From the NCBI GenBank assembly GCA_902789415.1, contig CADAOD010000004.1, positions 1 through 64,000 on the forward strand: a stretch of DNA of 64,000 nucleotides, read 5' to 3'. The notes beneath the pieces were generated by a model, which was not told the DNA's origin, made no database searches, and was given only the letters and a program-made list of their open reading frames with translations. The stretch is from an uncultured Prevotellaceae bacterium (GTDB lineage: Bacteria; Bacteroidota; Bacteroidia; Bacteroidales; Bacteroidaceae). Of the stretch, positions 7,049-14,460 are shown one piece after another; the first letter of the stretch is position 1; every line of letters begins with the position of its first letter. The translations under genes were made by a program, and so were the position numbers.

Positions 7049-10039
7049 TTATAACTTAACGCTGACAGCCTTGCCATTGTACTGAACCAGCTTGCCCGAT
7101 GGGTTATCGAGGTTGAGGGGCTGGGGATGCTCTTTTGATACCAGCACGATGTTGAACTGACGGTTCTTTAACATGCCTGCGAACTGCCCCTTGCGAGCAC
7201 CAAACGATACGGTACGGGTAGCATCATCGTAGGTGATATCGATGGTGGCGTACTTGCCCTTCTCGTAGTTGTAATTGGTACCCTCGTCCTCGTACAACTG
7301 GAACTGGCCGTTCGCGCCCGCGTATATATAAAGATGTATGAGTTCGGCAGGTTTCTCGTCGCTCCACTCCATCTCAGGTCCGAAGGGGATGATGGCGCCT
7401 GAGCGCACGAACACTGGAATCTGCTCGTACGGAGCATCTACTACGAGGCGCTGGCCGCCCTCAATCATCTCGCCGGTGTACAGGTTATACCAACTTGATT
7501 GGGCGGGGAAATAAACTGAGCGGTTGCGGGCTTTGTAGTAGCCTACGGGGCAGGCCATGAGGGCGGGACCTAACATCCACTGGTTGCCAATGTTCTCTAC
7601 TTCGCGATCGCCATTAAAGTCCATCACCAAGGGTCGCATCAGGGTGTAATCCTTGAAGTGGGCCCAACCTGCCAACGAATAGAGGTATGGCATGAGGCGA
7701 TAACGCAGCTTATCGTAGTAAACAAACGACTTGTAAGCGGGGTGCTCATCGGGGGCGATGTTCCAAATCTCGCGCAATGGCCACTGACCATGCGAACGGA
7801 ACAAAGGAATAAAGGTACCAAACTGGTTCCAGCGGGTCTGCAGCTCGCGCCACTCCTTCAAGTCCTCGTTCTCTACCCCACTCTTATCATAGAGTTGTTG
7901 GGCTGCTACATAACGACTCTCTACACAGAATCCACCCTGGTCCATACCCCAGAAAGGTACGCCCGAGATAGAATAGTTGAGACCTGCCGTCATCTGGGCA
8001 CGCATATCCTCCCAACGGGTACCGATATCACCACTCCATGTAGCAGTAGAGTAACGCTGCTCACCAGCAAATCCACTACGAGTGAGCAGGAACACACGGG
8101 GCTCGTTGGTCTTGCCCTTCCAAACAGAACGCTGACCATTGTAGATGGCATCGGCATTCACAGTGCTGTAGGCATTGAAATACTCTGTAGAAGTACCTAA
8201 AGCTGTAGGACCACTGAGGGCTTTGCGATACCACATCGGGGTGCAGTCGCGCACATTGGGCTCTGAGGCGTCCATCCACCAGGCATCAACGCCCTTACCA
8301 AGGGCGGAATACAGATTCTCGTCCATCTGGCGCCAGAACATTTTGCGGGCACCGGGATCGTAGGCGTCGTAGAAACCATTGGTATAGCCAGGACCTACCC
8401 AGTCGTGGATATCATCGGTTGGGCTCTGGATGTACATCCAGCCCTTGGCATCGAGCTCCTTGTAGTTGTCGGTATTGCAATAGAACTTAGGCCATACGCT
8501 AATCATAAAGCGACCATGCATTTTGTGCACGTTGTCGAGCATCTGCTGGGGATTGGGATAGCGCGAGGCCTCGAACTGGTGCGAGCCCCACTGGTTCTCG
8601 GGCCAGTAATTCCAGTCCTGTACGATATTATCAATCGGGATATGACGCTTGCGGAACTCAGCGAGGGTACCTTCAATCTCGTCCTGCGTCTTATAGCGCT
8701 CACGACTCTGCCAGAAGCCTAACACCCACTTAGGATAGAGCGAAGCCTTACCAGTCAAAGTACGATAGCCAGAAACCACCTGATCGAGGTTGTCGCCAGC
8801 GATAAAGTAGTAGTCCATATCCTTGGCCATCTCGCTCCAGATGCTGAGTTGCTCACGCTCCTGCTTGCTACGGGGCTCAGCCACACGCAGTCCGCAATAA
8901 GCCTCGCCACCATCAGGGCGCCACTCGATACGCAACTGCACACGCTTGCCCTGCTGCAGTTCGGTAGAGAACTTATAGCTATTGGGGTTCCAAGCCGTAC
9001 GCCAACGCTCAGGAACTACCTCCTTGCCATCAATGTATACTTTTACATAGCCGGAGTAATACAAGATGAACTGATAGTTCAGTTTACAGTTTACAGTGGA
9101 GAGTGGACAGTTTCCACTGTTCACTGGCTCGATAAAGCCTTCGTAAGTAACGTTGGCGCCCATGAGGTTGATACCTTTGGGGAAGTTTTTGATGCCGCCA
9201 TTGTCGGTTTTGAGGGCGATGGCAGACTTTTCGGGGGTGCCATACTCGTAATAGATACTATCCTCATCGCGGACTAACTTTTTACCATGGGCATCAACAT
9301 AGGTGCCTGTGAGATGACCCTCGCGCCCCTGCTTATCGTACAACTTAAATGCACGATTGAGCTGCAGGTAATCGTTGGGATTACCAAAGCGGCAATACGA
9401 GTACGAATCCCACAGCAGTCCGTAGTTCTTGTTAGAGAGCACGAAAGGAATAGATACCTTGGTGTTATACTGGAACAGATCCTCGTTCTTACCCTTCATG
9501 TTAAACTCCTCGCTCTGGTGCTGACCCAAGCCATAGAAAGCCTCATCCTCGGGCGAATCGAACTTCATCTGCCACGACAGACCATGCTTATGCGCCTCGG
9601 GCACGGTATAGCCCGTTTTCATACCCAACTCACGCTCTGGAACAGTAAAGTCCCAGAACCGCTTACCATCCTGCGCCTCTTTGAGCAGTTGCTTACCAGC
9701 GGCATCGAAAAAGGTGATGGCACCAGTAGACTTCTGAACCACAGCCTTTACCTTCTGGGTTTTAACTACTACGGTAGCACCCTCGTCGGTAATGGTATAA
9801 CTACCTTTGGCAGGGGCACTCTGTGGCACAATCATGAGCGAGGCTGGCTTGGTGGGCAGCGCCTGCTTACTGGTAGCACGCACACGAATAATCTGGTTGT
9901 TCATTACTTCAAGGTACACCACCTTGGCCTGACCACCATCAGGCATAATAGTCACATTGTTTCCGTTGGTCTGCACCACTGCTGCCATCATGGTTGAGGA
10001 TAGCAGCATGGCCGACACCAAAATCTTAATTCGTTTCAT
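7049..10039 (-). CDS. GH31 glycoside hydrolase with PA14 domain (alpha-xylosidase/alpha-glucosidase type)
   Basis: 996 residues from the ATG at 10039, giving the signal peptide MKRIKILVSAMLLSS. An N-terminal beta-sandwich is followed by a PA14-like insert (about residues 270-400) and the GH31 barrel. The nucleophile is D590 in WWMDASEPN and the acid/base is D671 in TWSGD. The PA14-in-N-domain layout is that of characterised Bacteroides alpha-xylosidases acting on xyloglucan fragments, but other alpha-glycosides are possible. Residues ~305-320 are encoded by a 7-bp tandem array lying in the PA14 region, which looks like an insertion. It is the last gene of an operon behind a LacI regulator and a sensor. 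Confidence 0.88.
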   Translation of the reverse strand: MKRIKILVSAMLLSSTMMAAVVQTNGNNVTIMPDGGQAKVVYLEVMNNQIIRVRATSKQALPTKPASLMIVPQSAPAKGSYTITDEGATVVVKTQKVKAVVQKSTGAITFFDAAGKQLLKEAQDGKRFWDFTVPERELGMKTGYTVPEAHKHGLSWQMKFDSPEDEAFYGLGQHQSEEFNMKGKNEDLFQYNTKVSIPFVLSNKNYGLLWDSYSYCRFGNPNDYLQLNRAFKLYDKQGREGHLTGTYVDAHGKKLVRDEDSIYYEYGTPEKSAIALKTDNGGIKNFPKGINLMGANVTYEGFIEPVNSGNCPLSTVNCKLNYQFILYYSGYVKVYIDGKEVVPERWRTAWNPNSYKFSTELQQGKRVQLRIEWRPDGGEAYCGLRVAEPRSKQEREQLSIWSEMAKDMDYYFIAGDNLDQVVSGYRTLTGKASLYPKWVLGFWQSRERYKTQDEIEGTLAEFRKRHIPIDNIVQDWNYWPENQWGSHQFEASRYPNPQQMLDNVHKMHGRFMISVWPKFYCNTDNYKELDAKGWMYIQSPTDDIHDWVGPGYTNGFYDAYDPGARKMFWRQMDENLYSALGKGVDAWWMDASEPNVRDCTPMWYRKALSGPTALGTSTEYFNAYSTVNADAIYNGQRSVWKGKTNEPRVFLLTRSGFAGEQRYSTATWSGDIGTRWEDMRAQMTAGLNYSISGVPFWGMDQGGFCVESRYVAAQQLYDKSGVENEDLKEWRELQTRWNQFGTFIPLFRSHGQWPLREIWNIAPDEHPAYKSFVYYDKLRYRLMPYLYSLAGWAHFKDYTLMRPLVMDFNGDREVENIGNQWMLGPALMACPVGYYKARNRSVYFPAQSSWYNLYTGEMIEGGQRLVVDAPYEQIPVFVRSGAIIPFGPEMEWSDEKPAELIHLYIYAGANGQFQLYEDEGTNYNYEKGKYATIDITYDDATRTVSFGARKGQFAGMLKNRQFNIVLVSKEHPQPLNLDNPSGKLVQYNGKAVSVKL
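9080..9127. repeat. 7-bp tandem array inside the GH31 coding sequence
   Basis: Seven heptamers, the last cut short by one base: CAGTTTA twice, then CAGTGGA, GAGTGGA, CAGTTTC, CACTGTT, CACTGG. It has the same 7-bp periodicity as the intergenic arrays in this window. It is read in frame on the minus strand as about 16 residues of the PA14 region, without a stop. Confidence 0.85.
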
Positions 10040-10061
10040 TTTTATATTATTGGTTGTAATA

Positions 10062-10082
10062 TCAACTATCAACTGTCAACTA
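10062..10082. repeat. 7-bp tandem array between sensor and GH31 genes
   Basis: TCAACTA, TCAACTG, TCAACTA. The TAG stop codon of the upstream sensor gene (10082-10080) is made by the array. Confidence 0.8.
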
Positions 10083-13000
10083 GTCCTCGTCGAGCATCAC
10101 CGCCTCTTCGGGCGCCTGCTCTACGGGCAGGGTGATGGTATAGATAGAACCGCCACTGGGGTTGTTCTCGGCTGTGATGTTACCGCCATGCATCTCGACA
10201 ATGGCCTTGACAAAGAACAGACTGATACCTGAGTCATCGTCGCTCACCATCGGATCGAAGATGGCCTCTTCGCCACCAGGAGGCAGACCTACGCCATTAT
10301 CCGAGATACGGATAGAGCCAGAGGTAGAGGTCTTATCGACGAACACCTTGATACGGCAATCGGTTGGCGAGAACAGGGCACAACTGTTGAGCAGCATCTG
10401 TACCGCCTGTGCCATCTGCTCACGGTCGAAATCCACAGTAAGGTCGTTGGCCAATGGGAAGAACGAGAACTTGACATGCTTTCCAAGAGGCGCCTTGAAC
10501 TTGGCACACTGCTCCTTCATAAAGTGCTGCAAGTCGTGTGGTTTCTTCACCGTTTTCTCGATGCTCCAAGCCTCGTTATAGAGTTCCTCGGCCTGTGCCT
10601 TCTGGTCGCTCTCCTGCTGCTGTTGCAACTCGGCACGCATCTCGGCCATCCACTGTTTCTTCATCACCTCCATGCGCAGGTAGTCGCGCTCGGTCTTCTC
10701 GGCCTGCTGCTTGAGGAACATGCGGCGCCAGATAAAAATGCCCAAGGCAATGAGCGCCAGGAAGATAACCATAATCCAACTGTTACGCAACAGCGGTGGC
10801 GTGATGGTAATCTTGAGGGTAGCCTCGCGCTCGCCCATGGTGCCATCCTCGTTGAGCATGCGCACATGCAGCACGTAATCGCCATGGTGCAGCGACATAT
10901 AGGTAATGTTAGGATCGTTCTCCTCGGTCTTGATCCACTTATCGCTATAGCCCTCCAACTGGTACACAAAGCGCGAGTCGTTGTGCATCTCGCCCTTATC
11001 GGTAGCCAACTGGATGGTAAACTGGTTTTCGTAATAACGCAGCACCAGTTCCTTGCTCACGTTCAGGTCTTCGTCCATAATCACACGACCATCGTAAGCC
11101 TCGCCCACACCTAACTGCTGACCAAAGAGCTTGAGTCCGCTAAAGATAGGTGTTTCGTTGTTGTCGATACTGGTAACCAGCTTGGGATTGATGACATCCA
11201 CGCCATTCACACCACCTACCAGAATGAGTCCTTCGGGGGTAACGCAGATAGAACGCTGGTTGTAAGGACCTTGCTGCAGACCATCCTTGGTACTGAAGCT
11301 GCGCACGTTGAAGGTCCAGTGGCCCTCATCGTCCTTCTTAGGCACCACATTGGATACGCCATACTCGGTAACTACCCACATGTTGTGCTGCTTATCTTCG
11401 GCGATACCTACCACACTCGAGCCAATGAGTCCGCTACTCATATCCAACAAGGTCTGCTGGTTGGTTTTCCAATCCATGATGCAACAGCCTGAGGTAGAGC
11501 CATGCCAGATTAAGCCACGACTATCCTCCATGACACAGGTGGTAGAAGGCATGGCAGCCTGCTGTCCCTCGACGGTAGGTATCTTCATGTTCACAATCTT
11601 ACCACTTACAGGGTTGATGAGCGAGTAGAACTGTGAGTGACCCACGATGAGCCAGCCTTTGGCGTTCCAACCGGCAGAGGTCATAAAGTTCTCGGGCAAG
11701 GTAGAGTTCTGCGAGTTGATGGTGCGGAACTTGCCAGTTTGGGCCGACAAGCACTGCATACCATTACCCAAGGTTCCTATCCAGATGTTACCCCATTTAT
11801 CCTCGGTTACCGACCAGATATTGTTATTGAGCAACTGACCATCGGTATTGGCCATGGTGTAGTTCTTCACCTGTCCGTGGCCCAGATGGATCAGTCCGCC
11901 ATTATAGGTACCAAACCATACAGAGCCATCCTTAGCGCCATAGCTCGACACCATCACATCGCTGGCAAAGCCACAGCGTGCCTTATCGTAAACCTCGGTT
12001 TCGCCAGTGGCAGGCAGGTACTTGATGATACCACGGTTGTCGGTACCAAACCACCAGTTGCCAGCGGCATCCACACAAGTGGTGTTCACGTCGCCCAACT
12101 CCAAGGTATTGAAGCCCAAGAGTTTCTCGATATACTGATTCAAGCCATTGCGATAACAGCCAATCCACATGTTACCCGAGCGGTCGAGCATGAGTTTCTT
12201 GGCAGTGTTCTCGCTAATGGATGTAGCATCGTACTTATTATTCACGAAGTTCTTTACCTCGCCACGCTTCAGGTCGATGACGTAGATACCCATGTGGTCG
12301 GTAGCCAACCATATCCAGCCACGCTGGTCCATGCACACATCCCACACCTCCAGGTCGGCAGGCAGTGGGGGTACGCCATACTGTGCCAGATAATCGTTGA
12401 GATGGGCGTACCATTTCTTGTCCTTCTGGTCGAACACAAACACATGTCCCACGTTGAGCACCCAGAAATTGCTGTGCTTATCGACATAGCAGTTATAAGC
12501 CTGACTCGACTTACCGCCATTGAGTTTCATAAAGTCGTCGCGCTGGATAATCTCGCCTTTATCGCCATCGATAATCATCAGATCGCCATCGGTAGAGGTT
12601 ACCAGCAACTTATCGTTCCACTCGGCAAAGTTGGATACGTTGTACTCCTTTGGCAGTTCGTTCTGCTCGTAGCCATATTTGATGAGCTTATAGGTCTTTT
12701 TGCGCGGGTTATAGCAATACAGGCCCTCATCGTAGGTCTTGACCCAGAAGCGCTTCTGCGAGTCGATATAAAAACGGTCGATATTACCTTTGATGCCCCA
12801 TTGCGACAGCACCGACTTGGGATTGCGGGTTACCTGCTCGGTAAAGGGATTGAACAGACTGTAGTTCATGCCCTGCTTGAGCCACAGCATACCGTCGGCA
12901 TCCTCCCATATCTGATCAACCAGGTTGTTACGCAGCGTGGTGGTATCTGTAGGATTTGAGTAGTAGATGCGGAAACGATAGCCATCGTAACGGTTCAAAC

Positions 13001-13178
13001 CATACGAGGTACCAATCCAGATAAAGCCACGCGAATCCTGGAACAGATAGTTGATTTGCGAGTTTGACAGACCGTCGCGGGCATCCATGCGACGGAACTT
13101 CATATCGGGTATCACAGCTGTTGCCGCACTGGCAGTGAGGCAGAACAGACAGAGGATATAGGTAAGTAGTCGTTTCAT
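10080..13178 (-). CDS. Reg_prop/Y_Y_Y periplasmic sensor with HATPase but no recognisable H-box
   Basis: 1032 residues from the second ATG (13178; signal peptide MKRLLTYILCLFCLTASA). Propeller repeats (SRGFIWIGTSYGLNRYDG, MWIGCYRNGLNQY, NIWIGTLGNGMQ) fill residues ~25-700, then Y_Y_Y (YQLEGYSDKW), one transmembrane helix (~800-820), a Gln/Glu-rich coiled segment and an HATPase (SDNGVGLPPGG, FVKAIVEMHGG). The SHELRTPL-type H-box expected after the membrane is absent; the segment reads VMKKQWMAEMRAE. There is no receiver and no AraC domain. It resembles a carbohydrate-sensing hybrid system reduced to input plus ATP-binding parts. It lies between the LacI and GH31 genes, so it probably works with LacI or another partner. 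Confidence 0.82.
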   Translation of the reverse strand: MKRLLTYILCLFCLTASAATAVIPDMKFRRMDARDGLSNSQINYLFQDSRGFIWIGTSYGLNRYDGYRFRIYYSNPTDTTTLRNNLVDQIWEDADGMLWLKQGMNYSLFNPFTEQVTRNPKSVLSQWGIKGNIDRFYIDSQKRFWVKTYDEGLYCYNPRKKTYKLIKYGYEQNELPKEYNVSNFAEWNDKLLVTSTDGDLMIIDGDKGEIIQRDDFMKLNGGKSSQAYNCYVDKHSNFWVLNVGHVFVFDQKDKKWYAHLNDYLAQYGVPPLPADLEVWDVCMDQRGWIWLATDHMGIYVIDLKRGEVKNFVNNKYDATSISENTAKKLMLDRSGNMWIGCYRNGLNQYIEKLLGFNTLELGDVNTTCVDAAGNWWFGTDNRGIIKYLPATGETEVYDKARCGFASDVMVSSYGAKDGSVWFGTYNGGLIHLGHGQVKNYTMANTDGQLLNNNIWSVTEDKWGNIWIGTLGNGMQCLSAQTGKFRTINSQNSTLPENFMTSAGWNAKGWLIVGHSQFYSLINPVSGKIVNMKIPTVEGQQAAMPSTTCVMEDSRGLIWHGSTSGCCIMDWKTNQQTLLDMSSGLIGSSVVGIAEDKQHNMWVVTEYGVSNVVPKKDDEGHWTFNVRSFSTKDGLQQGPYNQRSICVTPEGLILVGGVNGVDVINPKLVTSIDNNETPIFSGLKLFGQQLGVGEAYDGRVIMDEDLNVSKELVLRYYENQFTIQLATDKGEMHNDSRFVYQLEGYSDKWIKTEENDPNITYMSLHHGDYVLHVRMLNEDGTMGEREATLKITITPPLLRNSWIMVIFLALIALGIFIWRRMFLKQQAEKTERDYLRMEVMKKQWMAEMRAELQQQQESDQKAQAEELYNEAWSIEKTVKKPHDLQHFMKEQCAKFKAPLGKHVKFSFFPLANDLTVDFDREQMAQAVQMLLNSCALFSPTDCRIKVFVDKTSTSGSIRISDNGVGLPPGGEEAIFDPMVSDDDSGISLFFVKAIVEMHGGNITAENNPSGGSIYTITLPVEQAPEEAVMLDED

Positions 13179-13203
13179 ATACATATTATATAAATAAGTA
13201 TTC

Positions 13204-14223
13204 TTATTTTTTAGCCGATGTTTCGCGGATCACCAGCTTCTGGGGAACAATCTTCTTGTAAATCTTGCTATCGCCATTGATATTCTTGAGCAACAGTTTG
13301 CAGGCCTCGGTACCCATCTCGTAACTCTGATCGACAATGGCCGAGAGGCGTGGGGTGACATAGCCCGCATGCACATCATCGGTAAAACCAATGAGTGCCA
13401 CATCATCGGGGATGCGCAAACCTAACTGCTTGATGGCGGTAAAGGCACCAAACGTAATGATATCGTTAAAGGCCAGGATGGCATCAGGGCGGTTCTCCAT
13501 CTGCAACAGACGGGTGGCAGCCTCCAAGGCCCAGTCGTAATCAATTTTCTCGCATACCACCAGCTCACGCTCGATGGGGATGCGATTCTCGCGCAACGCC
13601 TCTAAGTAACCATGCTTTCGGCGCACCACCATATCCAGGTGGTTAGGTCCGCCGATAAAGGCAATGCGCTTGCTGCCTGTATCGATGAGATGCTGGGTAG
13701 CCTCCTGAGCAGCGATGTCGCCATTGGCTGTGACGCTAGAGAACTTATCAGACAGACAGGTGCGACCAAAGAACACCATGGGGATCTGCATCTTGTAGAT
13801 TTCCTCGAAATGACTATAGTCGCGTGTATCCTGCGCCAGACAGGCAATAATGCCCTCGACATGCAGGTTGATAAAGTTATCGATGGCTTTCACCTCGAGC
13901 TCGCTATCTTCGTGGGTGTTGGCACTGATGACCGAGTAGCCGGCCTTGCGGGCCTCGTCCTCGATACCATCCAGCACAGCAGCATAGTAGTGTGTAACCA
14001 GGTTAGGCACCACCACGCCAATGACCCTTGGGGCTTCTTTACGTAAACTCTGCGCAAAGGGGTTGGGGCGGTAATTCATTTTACGTGCCAGCTCCTTGAC
14101 CTTTTCCTGCATGGCCTGACCAATCTCGGGCGAACTACGTAAAGCACGACTGACAGTAGCTATACTTACGCCCAATTCCTGAGCGATATCCTTGAGTGAG
14201 GTTCGATGTTTATTAGTTACCAT
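13204..14223 (-). CDS. LacI-family transcriptional regulator
   Basis: 339 residues. The N-terminal helix-turn-helix (SLKDIAQELGVSIATVSRAL) and hinge helix (NYRPNPFAQSLR) precede a periplasmic-binding-protein-like effector domain (VIGVVVPNLVTHYYAAVLDG; AFNDIITFGAF; GFTDD). Proteins of this family repress or activate sugar genes in response to a bound sugar. It is first in the operon with the sensor and GH31 genes, so it probably controls them. The promoter region holds AAACGTTT and ACGTTAAA sites that suit autoregulation. The inducer cannot be read from sequence. Confidence 0.92.
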   Translation of the reverse strand: MVTNKHRTSLKDIAQELGVSIATVSRALRSSPEIGQAMQEKVKELARKMNYRPNPFAQSLRKEAPRVIGVVVPNLVTHYYAAVLDGIEDEARKAGYSVISANTHEDSELEVKAIDNFINLHVEGIIACLAQDTRDYSHFEEIYKMQIPMVFFGRTCLSDKFSSVTANGDIAAQEATQHLIDTGSKRIAFIGGPNHLDMVVRRKHGYLEALRENRIPIERELVVCEKIDYDWALEAATRLLQMENRPDAILAFNDIITFGAFTAIKQLGLRIPDDVALIGFTDDVHAGYVTPRLSAIVDQSYEMGTEACKLLLKNINGDSKIYKKIVPQKLVIRETSAKK

Positions 14224-14249
14224 TTATGTATTCATATCATGTGACGATG

Positions 14250-14290
14250 CAAAGGTACATATTTTTTTGAATATCTCAAACGTTTACGTG
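14250..14290 (-). promoter_or_regulatory. promoter and candidate operator of the LacI/GH31 operon
   Basis: Minus-strand TTTG (14280-14277), 19-nt spacer, TACCTTTG (14257-14250). Over the -33 box sits the palindrome AAACGTTT (14278-14285), with the central CG typical of LacI-family operators. A second CG-centred site (TTACGTTA) is nearby at ~14299-14306. Confidence 0.68.
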
Positions 14291-14310
14291 CGAATTTTTA
14301 CGTTAAAGTA

Positions 14311-14341
14311 TTGATTTTTAGTAATTTTCTTCGTACCTTTG
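14311..14341 (+). promoter_or_regulatory. rightward promoter for a short transcript
   Basis: TTG (14311-14313), 20-nt spacer, TACCTTTG (14334-14341). It points away from the lacI-type gene and has no protein-coding gene downstream on its strand before the terminator at 14402-14442. Confidence 0.6.
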
Positions 14342-14344
14342 CAC

Positions 14345-14442
14345 CATCAAAATCAGAAATGAGTAATGAATAGTTGATAATAAGTTAGTTAGAAAATGGA
14401 AAAAGCAAGACTGTCGTGATGACACTCTTGCTTTCTTTTTTT
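14345..14442 (+). ncRNA. candidate small RNA
   Basis: The space between a well-formed rightward promoter and a strong terminator is about 95 nt. The only frames inside are a 4-codon ATG frame and a 7-codon ATG frame that runs into the hairpin, so a coding role is unlikely. The middle (14360-14395) is AU-rich and weakly 7-bp periodic. Antisense overlap with the neighbouring DUF5686 gene is absent. Existence is inferred from signals only. Confidence 0.45.
14402..14442 (+). terminator. strong, probably bidirectional terminator
   Basis: AAAGCAAGA/TCTTGCTTT (14402-14410/14426-14434) plus TGTC/GACA around a 5-nt loop, followed by seven T (14436-14442). The A run at 14401-14404 gives a U tract on the other strand, so it can also end the leftward DUF5686 transcript. 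Confidence 0.85.
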
Positions 14443-14460
14443 GTCTGTATCGGACTGTAT

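Noticed and set aside
9080-9127. Short repeats as a CRISPR array
   Set aside because: Units are 7 bp with no spacers, and no cas gene is present in the window.
11637-12959. 440-codon rightward frame over the sensor gene
   Set aside because: Antisense shadow of the propeller repeats; no start signals or domain features.
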